Shown here: piece after piece, positions 53,017 through 61,756 of the stretch
How the letters are laid out: the number at the start of each line of letters is the position of its first letter
Position numbering within the stretch: the first letter of the stretch is position 1
Assembly (NCBI GenBank): GCA_944391515.1
Contig: CALXTW010000001.1
Coordinates: forward strand, 97,287-161,286
Source: an uncultured Alphaproteobacteria bacterium
Lineage (GTDB): Bacteria; Pseudomonadota; Alphaproteobacteria; RF32; CAG-239
DNA length: 64,000 nucleotides
Direction of reading: 5' to 3'
The notes under the pieces: model-generated
Told to the model about the DNA's origin: nothing
Seen by the model: the letters and a program-made list of their open reading frames with translations, nothing else
Databases searched by the model: none
Program-made: the position numbers and the translations under genes

Positions 53017-54155
53017 TGTATAAACCTTATGAAACTACTTTTAGAAATCAAAGCCTAACTATCAGAGAAAAGTTGGCTAGCTTGAGTTTTTCTTACTTGC
53101 TTTTAATTATGATGTTAGCAGGAATTGGGGTTTTGATGCTTTATTCCGCAGCAAATGGTGATTGGCAACCTTGGGCAGTAAACCATTTAATCCGTTTTGC
53201 TCTTGGTTTTGGTCTGATGCTTTTTTTGGCGTTGATAGATATTCGTTGGTTGATGCGTTATGCCTATTTGTTTTATGCCGGAACTTTGTTTTTGTTAATT
53301 GTTGTTGATATTACCGGACATATCGGTATGGGGGCACAAAGATGGATTAATTTTGGCTTTTTCAAATTGCAACCGTCCGAATTAATGAAAATTGCCATGG
53401 TCTTGGTTTTGGCTAGATATTTTCATACTTCTTCTTTGCAGGCGATTGAAAGTACTAAAGGAATTATCCCTCCTTTACTGATGGCTCTAATACCGGCTGC
53501 ATTGATTATTGTTCAGCCTGATTTGGGTACGGCTTTGATGCTTTTGTTTACAACGGGAGCTATATTTTTTGCTGTTGGTGTTCAACTTTGGAAGTTTGGT
53601 GCAGTATTTCTGGTCGGTTTGCTTTCAATGCCGGTTGCTTGGCATTTTTTACATGATTACCAAAAAAATCGTGTGTTGACATTCCTTGATCCTGAAAGAG
53701 ACCCATTAGGTGCCGGATACCATATTATCCAATCAAAAATTGCTCTTGGTTCCGGTGGTGTATTTGGAAAGGGATTTTTGAAAGGAACGCAAAGCCATCT
53801 TAACTTTTTGCCAGAGAAACATACAGATTTTATTTTTACGATGCTTTCTGAAGAGTTTGGTATGATTGGTGCTGTCTTTGTGATTGTGTTGAATTTTCTT
53901 ATTTTAGCCTATAGCTATTCTTTTGCTCTAAAGAGTACAAGTTATTTCGGAAAATTGGTTGCTATAGGTTTGGCTACCAACTATTTTATGTATGTCTTTA
54001 TTAATATTTCAATGGTTTTGGGACTTATTCCGGTGGTTGGTATTCCTTTGCCGCTTATTTCTTATGGTGGTACGGTGATGTTATCGGTTATGGCCTCTTT
54101 TGGCATTATCATGTCGGTGCACATTAATCGAAATGTCCAGATTGGTAAAGATTAA
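53013..54155 (+). CDS. rodA: SEDS peptidoglycan glycosyltransferase RodA
   Basis: Polytopic glycosyltransferase that partners PBP2; 380 residues, about ten membrane segments. QRWINFGFFKLQPSELMKIA, IVQPDLGTALMLL and LPEKHTDFIFTMLSEEFG are the conserved SEDS motifs. The start overlaps mrdA (ATGATG, the first one in the stop). It ends the mreBCD-mrdA-rodA set. Confidence 0.96.
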   Translation: MMYKPYETTFRNQSLTIREKLASLSFSYLLLIMMLAGIGVLMLYSAANGDWQPWAVNHLIRFALGFGLMLFLALIDIRWLMRYAYLFYAGTLFLLIVVDITGHIGMGAQRWINFGFFKLQPSELMKIAMVLVLARYFHTSSLQAIESTKGIIPPLLMALIPAALIIVQPDLGTALMLLFTTGAIFFAVGVQLWKFGAVFLVGLLSMPVAWHFLHDYQKNRVLTFLDPERDPLGAGYHIIQSKIALGSGGVFGKGFLKGTQSHLNFLPEKHTDFIFTMLSEEFGMIGAVFVIVLNFLILAYSYSFALKSTSYFGKLVAIGLATNYFMYVFINISMVLGLIPVVGIPLPLISYGGTVMLSVMASFGIIMSVHINRNVQIGKD

Positions 54156-54156
54156 T

Positions 54157-54186
54157 AAAAAGTCCGTGGAAGCACGGACTTTTTTG
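54157..54186. terminator. Bidirectional terminator after rodA
   Basis: AAAAAGTCCGTG pairs with CACGGACTTTTT around a GAAG loop, giving U-tracts on both strands. Confidence 0.88.
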
Positions 54187-54193
54187 TGTTGTC

Positions 54194-55468
54194 TTAACGA
54201 GCTTTTTCTCTCGGCTTGAATCGTCTTTTTTGATTTTGGATATATCTTTCTGGATGTTGGTCATAATCTTCCTGAGATGGAGAATTAGACCTTTTTTCCA
54301 TTTTAATGCGAGCCTGTTCAGCTTTTTGGGCTTTTAATCGGGCAATTTCAGATTCTATAAATACTTTTTCAGCATGAGTACGTTCTTCGGCTTTGGGACC
54401 AGTGCCAAATTTTGAACCTTTTTCAGGTGTTATCTGTTTGCCCATTTTTTGAAGTGTTTTTTTGACACTTTCGTTATGAAGCTCTAAGTAATGACGGCAC
54501 CCTGGAGGAATGCTTTGTAGATGTGGTGCGTCTAAGTTAATTGCTCCCGGCGGATTTTTGAGTTTCATCTTAAATTGCAATGCAGCCGCTAAGAGTTTAT
54601 CTCTAAACTCCGGTGTCTTGATGTTGTTAAATTCTATCGTATCGGCGCCACTATCGCGGGCAGCTTTGACCAGAGCATAGAAGTAATCATAATTTAGCGG
54701 TTTTCCCGGTTCTAAGCTCCCTAAAGTTACCTCTGTTTGATTAGGTCTTTGTCCTTTCTTGATTTTATAAATTGCTCCCTTATCTCCTCGTTTAGCGGCA
54801 ATCGGACTCAGTGGAATGATTTCTATTTGAGTTTCTTCTTCTGAATTAACGATTGTTTTTTGAGTCGCTTTTATTTTTCTTTTTTCTTTGCCAGTTTTTT
54901 TATCAGTTGTGGTTTGGCACCATTTTTCAAGTGATTGCTTATATTTTTTTTCTGTTTCAGAATTATCTTCTTTGGGTGAAGGTTGTTTATCTGATTTTGT
55001 TTTTTCAACCTTAGAGGGGGGATTTTCTTTAGGAAATTTGTCTTTTTTTAGTGCTTCTGTTTTATTTTCTTCAGGTTGAGATTTTTGCGTTTTTTCAGTT
55101 TTAGAAATAAATTCAGATTTTGGGGTGTGTTGTTCTTGAGGGGCAGGGATGTCTGCCTCACTGATGCTAAAGATATTTGCATTTTGAGGCTTTGAATTAT
55201 CTAACTCTTCTTCGTTAAGCGAAATAATGCCTTTTTGAGCTAAAATGCCTATTTTATCATATTTCAGAGATGTATCCGAGCCGATGATTTCTTTTAGGCC
55301 ATCTTCATCTTTAATGGTATAACCCATTTTTTGCAGAGAATCTTTTATTCTTTCTAATACTATGTTTTTCTTATTTTCGCTTGTTGGAGATTGGTTGGCT
55401 CGCTTGGTTGCCTCTTCTGCAGCTTTTTTTAGTGCAGCATCTCTTTCGGCTTTTGATAAAATTTTCAT
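54194..55468 (-). CDS. Charged protein with LPD7-like domain
   Basis: 424 residues, Lys/Glu/Pro-rich and probably mostly unfolded for the first 200. Residues about 260-320 form a compact region (NYDYFYALVKAARDSGADTI, then EFRDKLLAAALQFKMKLKN) that recalls the LPD7 domain of large polyvalent proteins and relaxases of conjugative elements. The C-terminal 70 residues are a basic coiled coil. No signal peptide. AAGG precedes the ATG; the longer reading to 55516 needs an unsupported TTG. The LPD7 likeness is tentative. Confidence 0.65.
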   Translation of the reverse strand: MKILSKAERDAALKKAAEEATKRANQSPTSENKKNIVLERIKDSLQKMGYTIKDEDGLKEIIGSDTSLKYDKIGILAQKGIISLNEEELDNSKPQNANIFSISEADIPAPQEQHTPKSEFISKTEKTQKSQPEENKTEALKKDKFPKENPPSKVEKTKSDKQPSPKEDNSETEKKYKQSLEKWCQTTTDKKTGKEKRKIKATQKTIVNSEEETQIEIIPLSPIAAKRGDKGAIYKIKKGQRPNQTEVTLGSLEPGKPLNYDYFYALVKAARDSGADTIEFNNIKTPEFRDKLLAAALQFKMKLKNPPGAINLDAPHLQSIPPGCRHYLELHNESVKKTLQKMGKQITPEKGSKFGTGPKAEERTHAEKVFIESEIARLKAQKAEQARIKMEKRSNSPSQEDYDQHPERYIQNQKRRFKPREKAR

Positions 55469-55535
55469 AGTGTGGCCTTTATTGTTATTGAATGCTTCTA
55501 TTTTATCATAAAACAACGGTTTTGTCTAATTTTTT

Positions 55536-56261
55536 CTATTCATTGCATAGTTTTTGTAAAGCAAAGGGAGTGGCAGCTTGCAGATATGGGTTACATTGTT
55601 TTTCAATTCCCAAAGTTACGGGAGCAACTGGTTGATGGTTGCGTATTTTTTGCAGGGCGGTTTCTATATATTGTCTTAATATTTGGGAATTGGGGTTGTA
55701 ATATTGAGCAAAGCCTATGCCGTGAATGGTATATTCGTGTCCGGGATAAAAATTTGTATCTTCTGGGAGGGCTTTTATTTTTTCAAGAGAATAAAACATT
55801 TGTTCTGCAGTGCCTTCAAATAAGCCTCCAATGCATAAGTTAAATAAAGTATCGCCAGTAAATAAGGCATTACTTTCAGGAAAATACCATAAAATATGTC
55901 CGATGGTGTGACCGTCAACTTGGATTATCTGCGCTTGAGAATCGCCAAGATTAAAAGTGTCGTCGTCTTTTAAGCCTAAATCGATTCCTGGTATCCGGTT
56001 TATATCGTGTGCGCCGCCGATAATCTTTGCGCCGTAAAGTTTTTTTAGGGCTTCATTGGCGTCGGTATGATCATAGTGATGGTGTGTATTGAATATGTAT
56101 TTAGGTTGGATGTTTTTTTCTTGGCATTTTTGAATTATTGGTTCGGCTTCTGATGGATCAATAATTGCACTTTCGCCACTGGCGCTATCTGTTATGAGCC
56201 AGCTGTAATTATCCATTCTTCCGGCTCGGCATAGAATCGGTTCTATAAATAATTTGCTCAT
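55536..56261 (-). CDS. gloB: Hydroxyacylglutathione hydrolase (glyoxalase II)
   Basis: Metallo-beta-lactamase fold hydrolase that splits S-lactoylglutathione; 241 residues. Metal ligands appear in FNTHHHYDHTDANEAL, VDGHTIGHILWYF, LFTGDTLFNLCIGGLFEGT and FYPGHEYT, and the C-terminal glutathione-binding part keeps GIEKQCNPYLQ. AAGGAG precedes the ATG; the HD-GYP gene ends 15 bases upstream. Confidence 0.9.
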   Translation of the reverse strand: MSKLFIEPILCRAGRMDNYSWLITDSASGESAIIDPSEAEPIIQKCQEKNIQPKYIFNTHHHYDHTDANEALKKLYGAKIIGGAHDINRIPGIDLGLKDDDTFNLGDSQAQIIQVDGHTIGHILWYFPESNALFTGDTLFNLCIGGLFEGTAEQMFYSLEKIKALPEDTNFYPGHEYTIHGIGFAQYYNPNSQILRQYIETALQKIRNHQPVAPVTLGIEKQCNPYLQAATPFALQKLCNE

Positions 56262-56276
56262 TTTTGCTCCTTGGGG

Positions 56277-57959
56277 TTAAAGGTAGTCCTCTGGGTTTAC
56301 TTCATCAATTTGTGTAGGAGAAATGTATTGTTCTGCGTAGTCCATATAAACTTGGCTCGTGATAAAGACTTTATATAAATCTGGGTCTATGTGACCACTA
56401 TTTTTCATACCTTGCATTATCTTTAGAACTTCTGAAAGCTTTTTGGGTTCTTTATAGGGGCGGTCATTAGCTGTGAGTGCCTCAAAAATATCAGCAATCG
56501 CCATAATTTTGGCTGGAATAGACATTTGTGCACCGGTTAAACCATTAGGATAACCTTTGCCATCTACGCGTTCGTGATGGGCTCCGGCATATTCTACAAC
56601 CTTGGAAAGCTCCTTGGGAAATGGAAGAGCCTTTAACATGTCGATTGTAACGACTATATGTTCGTTTATCTTTTCTCTTTCTTCTTTGTTGATGGTACCT
56701 CTTGATATTTCAAGATTGTATAATTCTCCCCGGTTGTATTTATCAAATAAGTGGTCTGGTCTGTTTTGTAATAAATTTTCAAGTCCCGGTTTATCGCTTG
56801 CTTCAAAATCTGTGATGTGGTCTCTTTCGGCCCATGAAATACCTTTCGTTCTGCTGAAATAACGCATAAATGTTATTCTGGATATTCTTTCCAACTCAAC
56901 TATGTCTTGTTGAGAAATAGGGTTGTCTCCAATGTTGCAACGAGCTACAAAATCATAGTCTTTTTCTAATAACTTTACTTTATGAACAAATTCTGCTTGC
57001 AGTCTTTCTTGGGTGTCGACATTTTTTAGACGTTTTTTTAGATATTCTATATGGGCGTCACGCCGTAAAATTTCAAAACGATTGCGAATTTCATGTATGC
57101 GATTGTATATCGTTTCTAACTTGGTGGCTTTATCAACAATATATTCGGGTGTGGTTACCTTACCGCAGTCGTGCAACCAGGAGGCTATGTGTAATGTGTA
57201 CCAATCATCCGGAGACATTTCAAAATTTTTTAACGGGCCACTATCGGCTTGGACGGCAGCTGTGGCTAAAAGGCGCGCAATGACCGGAACTCTTTGACAA
57301 TGTGCTCCTGTATATGGTGATTTGGCGTCAATGGCGCGTGCTAATACTTCAATAAATGATTCTAAGAGTTGTCCGTATGATTCTGACAACATCTTATTTT
57401 CTAATAAAATACCTATTAGGTTACAAATGGATATGGTTTGTTTTTGAATGTCTGCTGTAAATGTTAGAGTGCGACCGCTTTCATCTCTTGGGTTAATGAA
57501 CTGTGCAATACCTACTATATAGCCTTTTCTTGTGGTTATCGGTAAACTTAAAATTGAAACGGTGGAATAGTCATTGTCTTCATCAAATTCTGTAAAAAAT
57601 TTATTGTCATATTTGGGGTTGGCATAGATGTTGTTTAAGTTAATAATTTCTTTGGTGAAAAAGCAGTCTTCGGCAATGGTTTTTTGCTCTTTATTTTTGC
57701 TATCGGGTAAAAAGATTGTCGGCGCATAAGCCATGTTGTCTGAACCCTTGCGCGAAATGCGTAGACTCTTGCAGACACTGTAACTTAGGGTTAGAAATTT
57801 TTCATCGTTTACATTATAGAAAAAATAACCATCGGCTTCACATATATCTGCTGCCGTATCCATTATTCTTTCTACGATATTCGAGTGATTTTCTTCACTT
57901 AGGATTAAATCATTTAATTCGAGAATCGCACTTAAATTTCTTGTATTATTTAATGCCAA
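56277..57959 (-). CDS. GAF and HD-GYP domain phosphodiesterase
   Basis: 560 residues. A GAF-type sensor domain (about 15-190) is followed by an HD-GYP domain: HDCGKV at 263-268 and HHERVDGKGYPNGL at 461-474, then IPAKIMAIADIFEALTANDR. Such enzymes degrade cyclic di-GMP. HD and GYP parts are about 200 residues apart instead of about 65, because of a helical insertion (about 280-425) that I believe is typical of one known subgroup. A TTG start is used, with AAGGAG eight bases upstream. Confidence 0.88.
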   Translation of the reverse strand: MALNNTRNLSAILELNDLILSEENHSNIVERIMDTAADICEADGYFFYNVNDEKFLTLSYSVCKSLRISRKGSDNMAYAPTIFLPDSKNKEQKTIAEDCFFTKEIINLNNIYANPKYDNKFFTEFDEDNDYSTVSILSLPITTRKGYIVGIAQFINPRDESGRTLTFTADIQKQTISICNLIGILLENKMLSESYGQLLESFIEVLARAIDAKSPYTGAHCQRVPVIARLLATAAVQADSGPLKNFEMSPDDWYTLHIASWLHDCGKVTTPEYIVDKATKLETIYNRIHEIRNRFEILRRDAHIEYLKKRLKNVDTQERLQAEFVHKVKLLEKDYDFVARCNIGDNPISQQDIVELERISRITFMRYFSRTKGISWAERDHITDFEASDKPGLENLLQNRPDHLFDKYNRGELYNLEISRGTINKEEREKINEHIVVTIDMLKALPFPKELSKVVEYAGAHHERVDGKGYPNGLTGAQMSIPAKIMAIADIFEALTANDRPYKEPKKLSEVLKIMQGMKNSGHIDPDLYKVFITSQVYMDYAEQYISPTQIDEVNPEDYL

Positions 57960-58021
57960 AGAAGTTTCTCCTTTGTTGAAGATTATTCTTTATAATACAA
58001 GATTAGTTAAGAAATAATCAA

Positions 58022-59128
58022 CTAACTTATCTTGGATATGAGATAGTTTACATCATCTTCACTTAATTCTTCTGAATCAATACTACGAGAGAGAATTCTT
58101 TCTATTACTTTGTGCATAAAAGAATTTCTGTCACTCTTTTGGCAGCCAAAACGAATGTCCTTTAAGACATTAAGCGCGCTGAATACTGCCGGAAACATAC
58201 TCTTCGGAATAAATGCTTTGCGCAATAAATTGCGTATCATAAAATCAACTTGCAGATTAAACAGAATTTTTCTGACTTCCAATAAGGGAGTATTGGATAA
58301 GTAAACCAGAGCATATTCAAAAAACTTCAAATCTCCCATGCAAATGGAACGAACAACCAAAGACGGAGTTAGGTGGTTTGATGTATAAAGTTGATGAACC
58401 AATTCTTCAATTTGTTTGTCGGTACTATATTCTTCCGAAATTTTCAACGTGGTTTTTTCTTTGACCTGCTCAACAATGTCCGTTGCTATATCATTGGGAA
58501 GATTATGAGTAATTATTAAGCGTTTTTGTAAATCTTCCGAAAGGGAAGTTACTATCTTTTCTATAACGGAAGTCGGTAATTCTGAGCGATAAACCAGTTT
58601 CTTTTTGATAAGCTCGCTGTCTTTATATTTATTTATAATCGTATCAAAAGTTTTTTCTTTTAAGTCCGCATTTTCGTTAGATATTAATACTCCGACAATT
58701 TCTTCTGAACATTTATCGGCAATGTATTGTGTGATTTCTACTGAGAGGTCTTTTCTTGATGCGACGGCTTTTTGTTTGTTGATGTTGCGCGCTTCAAGAA
58801 TGGTAATTAAATCTTCGTCGGTCAGATTGGCATAATATTTTATGAAAGGAACGGCAACACTGTCTTGGTCGTTTATTAGCTTTAATACAATATCGCGAGG
58901 AATGGATTTACAGTTTTTTAGGCTTTCAGATAAAACTTCTCTAACCTTGATTTGGACATCTTCTACCATGATGCGGAAAATGTCTTCCGCTAGTTTACGA
59001 CCCCTCTCGCTGAGGTCTTTCCCATCATAATAAGCAGAGATTTTTTGCGCCGTCAAAGCCTTATTCTCAACCGATAAGTCGTGAGATAGTCTTTCTACAT
59101 CTTGTTTTGACAGCTCGAGTTTGTTCAT
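58022..59128 (-). CDS. DUF2336 protein
   Basis: 368 residues, all helical and soluble, matching the DUF2336 family that is nearly confined to alphaproteobacteria. It reads as HEAT-like repeats (DIVLKLINDQDSVAVPFIKY, ITQYIADKCSEEIVGVLISN, PTSVIEKIVTSLSEDLQKRL), which suggests a protein-binding scaffold. It lies upstream of the HD-GYP gene on the same strand, 62 bases away; a shared signalling role is only inference. Confidence 0.83.
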   Translation of the reverse strand: MNKLELSKQDVERLSHDLSVENKALTAQKISAYYDGKDLSERGRKLAEDIFRIMVEDVQIKVREVLSESLKNCKSIPRDIVLKLINDQDSVAVPFIKYYANLTDEDLITILEARNINKQKAVASRKDLSVEITQYIADKCSEEIVGVLISNENADLKEKTFDTIINKYKDSELIKKKLVYRSELPTSVIEKIVTSLSEDLQKRLIITHNLPNDIATDIVEQVKEKTTLKISEEYSTDKQIEELVHQLYTSNHLTPSLVVRSICMGDLKFFEYALVYLSNTPLLEVRKILFNLQVDFMIRNLLRKAFIPKSMFPAVFSALNVLKDIRFGCQKSDRNSFMHKVIERILSRSIDSEELSEDDVNYLISKIS

Positions 59129-59222
59129 GATCCCAAATCCGTCTTATTAACTTACTATGTTTTATCATATAATAATTTATTTGAAAAGAACAATTAATGT
59201 TTTGTTACAAATTTTTGTCGAT

Positions 59223-60161
59223 TCATTTTTTTGAGGTTGTTTTACTTAAAAGCCAATCCATATCTCCAAGGCTTGATTCATCAAAGTTTGTTAGCTCATA
59301 AAAGGTAATGGTGTAATCCAAAAGTCCGGCAAAATTGGGCAAGTTCGAATCGAATATCATGGCGTGTGCCAGAGTGCGTCCGAATACCGGTTTATTGCGA
59401 TATTCTATTTCTTGGCGCAAGAATCGGACTTGGTGATAATTTACTCCGGTGTTGATTTTGTGAGCATAAGAGCGCATTGAATCAAGTAGGGAAGGGAATA
59501 TTTTGTATTTGTAGCTTTTGTCTTCGGTTTCATCTTCAGGAATTAGTCCCGGTTCATTGGAATACCACAAAAGTTCGCGATATAGGGAATTTCCTTCGTT
59601 GGCGGGGCGGTTGGTTCCCCAGTTGCTTTCTATGGCGGCTACCGCCATTAACAAAGATGGAGAAACAGCGTTGACGCGGAGCAAAAGTTCTTTGAAAATG
59701 TAAGCATAGCGTCTTTCTCCTTTGAGACGGGTGAAAATATCATACTTTTTTGCTTGTTCTTCTAAAAATTTTTCTTGCTCAGGAGAGAGATTATGTTGGG
59801 TTTTGAATTGATCTGCCAGCAGAAGAATTTGTAAGCGTTCTTCTAAAAGCTCTTCTTTGAGTTTGAGTGCTAAAGGTCCCGTAATTTGTAAGAAAAGTTT
59901 ATTGCGCTTTTGAGGGTCTTGAATTTCTCTAAAATCAGAAGGAAGTTTTTTCAAAAAAATCGGCGGATATATCCAATCCCTCATATAGATATAATCTTTG
60001 TAGCCGTAGATTTGGTACATTTCTTCCAACTCAGCGGCGGTGATTTCATCAACATAGATGCCGTCGGCTTTGAAGTCATATTTAGCTTTGCTTTCTGCTG
60101 CAAAGCCAGCAGAAATACTTAGCCAAGAAAATAAAAATATGTAAGTGATTGATTTAATCAT
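59223..60161 (-). CDS. Bax-like glucosaminidase
   Basis: 312 residues with a signal peptide (about 1-21, ending SISAGFAAES). The C-terminal half is a glucosaminidase-type domain with the catalytic Glu region SPSLLMAVAAIESNWGTNRP and EGNSLYRELLWYS, as in E. coli Bax. It should cut the GlcNAc-MurNAc bonds of peptidoglycan in the periplasm. Start overlaps the nfu stop by four bases (ATGA). Confidence 0.85.
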   Translation of the reverse strand: MIKSITYIFLFSWLSISAGFAAESKAKYDFKADGIYVDEITAAELEEMYQIYGYKDYIYMRDWIYPPIFLKKLPSDFREIQDPQKRNKLFLQITGPLALKLKEELLEERLQILLLADQFKTQHNLSPEQEKFLEEQAKKYDIFTRLKGERRYAYIFKELLLRVNAVSPSLLMAVAAIESNWGTNRPANEGNSLYRELLWYSNEPGLIPEDETEDKSYKYKIFPSLLDSMRSYAHKINTGVNYHQVRFLRQEIEYRNKPVFGRTLAHAMIFDSNLPNFAGLLDYTITFYELTNFDESSLGDMDWLLSKTTSKK

Positions 60162-60706
60162 GCATGTTGTGCTTCATAATTTTTGACTTCTTTTACTTCG
60201 GGAATATAAGTTTTGAGGATTTTTTCAACGCCTTCTTTGAGGGTAACCATGGCATAAGGACAGCCGGCGCAGTTGCCCCGCATTTCTACATATACAATCC
60301 CTTGCTCGAAACTTTTGAAGACGATATCTCCGCCGTCTTGTTGGACAGCCGGACGAATACGAGCATTAATTAAACCAATAATGCGGTTGGTAACATCTCC
60401 TTCGTCTTGCTTTTCGTCGGCGGAAATGACGGCCTCTTCTCCAAGTGAAACGTAATCCATAATCTCGGCTAAAATTTCAGGCTTGAGCGTCTCCCAAGAG
60501 GCGGTTTCTTCTTTGGTAACGGATATCATTTCGGCGGTCATAAATATGGATTTGATACCGCCTAAATCAAAAATATGTTCTGCCAAAGGTGATTTGCGCA
60601 GAGATTTGGCATCAATAAATTCTGCCGTGCCGCTTTTTAAGAGTTGAACCGGCGGAAAAAAATTGAGAACATTGGCATCAGGTGTGGTTTGGGTTTCAAT
60701 TAACAT
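60158..60706 (-). CDS. nfuA: Nfu-type iron-sulfur cluster carrier
   Basis: 182 residues. Nfu N-domain (about 1-88, IETQTTPDANVLNFFPPVQL) followed by the NifU C-domain with the cluster-binding CxxC at 146/149 (GNCAGCPYAMVTLKEGVE). It delivers 4Fe-4S clusters to target enzymes. The N-domain plus C-domain form is the alphaproteobacterial/mitochondrial NFU1 type rather than enteric NfuA. It stands near murJ, the usual alphaproteobacterial neighbourhood. Confidence 0.92.
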   Translation of the reverse strand: MLIETQTTPDANVLNFFPPVQLLKSGTAEFIDAKSLRKSPLAEHIFDLGGIKSIFMTAEMISVTKEETASWETLKPEILAEIMDYVSLGEEAVISADEKQDEGDVTNRIIGLINARIRPAVQQDGGDIVFKSFEQGIVYVEMRGNCAGCPYAMVTLKEGVEKILKTYIPEVKEVKNYEAQHA

Positions 60707-60715
60707 TCTAAAATC

Positions 60716-61756
60716 CTATTGTTTGATATTGTCGAGATTTTGAACTATTTGCGCCATGAGGTTTTGGGCTTTGCTGATATACATATCAAGATAGCTCAAA
60801 TGATTGGGAGCTGTTAGGCTGTTTAATTCTCCGTTACGAACAATGAGCGGCTGAATTGAAGAGGCTTCTTCCAAAGCTTTGACTACACTTATCCAATTGC
60901 GGTATTGGTCAGCGGCGACAATAATGTCTTGATAGTCGTTGGCAAGCGCCTTGAATAATAAAAAGTAAGCATAAGCTTTGCCTTGTTGGTAGTAAAAAAC
61001 ATCGTCGGCTTTGGTGTCTATCCAAGATGAGCTTTCTTCTCTGATTTGGGCGTCGAGGGCAGCTGTGCTTTTAGCTAAATTGATGCGAGATTTGTTTAAG
61101 AGATAAGCAAGGTCAGCCGGTGTTTTGTAAAAAGTTTCTGTGCCTAGGCTTAGATCTTGATTGTAGTGAATTAGGTGGCGGCGCGCTTTGCGGTATTGAT
61201 TGTTGGCAGATGGAGCCAGAAGTAATTTGTTTTCGGCCGAAAACATCCAAACAGTTCCAGGATAACGCAAAAGTTCGGCTGCAGATTGAAGGTCGGATTT
61301 TTCTTCTTCAGAAACAATTTTTTTATCTATTCTTTTGGCAAAAGAAGATGAGAACTTGCTCAAAGCATCAAACATTCCAAGTTGAAAACTCGGCATATTA
61401 TCCAGAAAATAAGAAGGATAGAAAAATGGGAGGTTGGGCGTCCAAATTTTTTCGTTGACTTCACGGTTGATTAAAAAAGAAATCATTTCAACCGTGCTGG
61501 ATTGCTCGGGGTGCGTTTCATCTATTTCATAAGTGGTGGTCCGGTCAATATTACTGACTAAAAATCCGCCCAAGGGATAATATAAAAAGATTATGAGTGC
61601 CAAACCAATGGTCAAAATATGCCACCACGAGGTTAAGAAGTTTAGGGTTTTGTTCATTAATACATCAAAACTAAAACTCAGGCGTTTGCCTGCAATTGCT
61701 GATTTGGTTTTTTCTATTATTTTTGCCAGCCAGTCTTTAAGCTTGGTTTTGAGCAT
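60716..61756 (-). CDS. DUF2333-like membrane protein
   Basis: 346 residues. One membrane segment (about 42-62, WWHILTIGLALIIFLYYPLG) and a periplasmic helical domain. Its layout and the stretches VEMISFLINREVNEKIWTPN and KRIDKKIVSEEEKSDLQSAA match DUF2333, of unknown function. It overlaps murJ by 20 bases and is nine bases from nfu, so it is co-transcribed; an envelope role is plausible. Confidence 0.82.
   Translation of the reverse strand: MLKTKLKDWLAKIIEKTKSAIAGKRLSFSFDVLMNKTLNFLTSWWHILTIGLALIIFLYYPLGGFLVSNIDRTTTYEIDETHPEQSSTVEMISFLINREVNEKIWTPNLPFFYPSYFLDNMPSFQLGMFDALSKFSSSFAKRIDKKIVSEEEKSDLQSAAELLRYPGTVWMFSAENKLLLAPSANNQYRKARRHLIHYNQDLSLGTETFYKTPADLAYLLNKSRINLAKSTAALDAQIREESSSWIDTKADDVFYYQQGKAYAYFLLFKALANDYQDIIVAADQYRNWISVVKALEEASSIQPLIVRNGELNSLTAPNHLSYLDMYISKAQNLMAQIVQNLDNIKQ

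Noticed and set aside
56277..57959. Insertion of about 135 residues in the HD-GYP domain as a novelty
   Set aside because: The inserted region with KVTTPEYIVDKATKLETIY belongs, as far as I recall, to a known HD-GYP subgroup.
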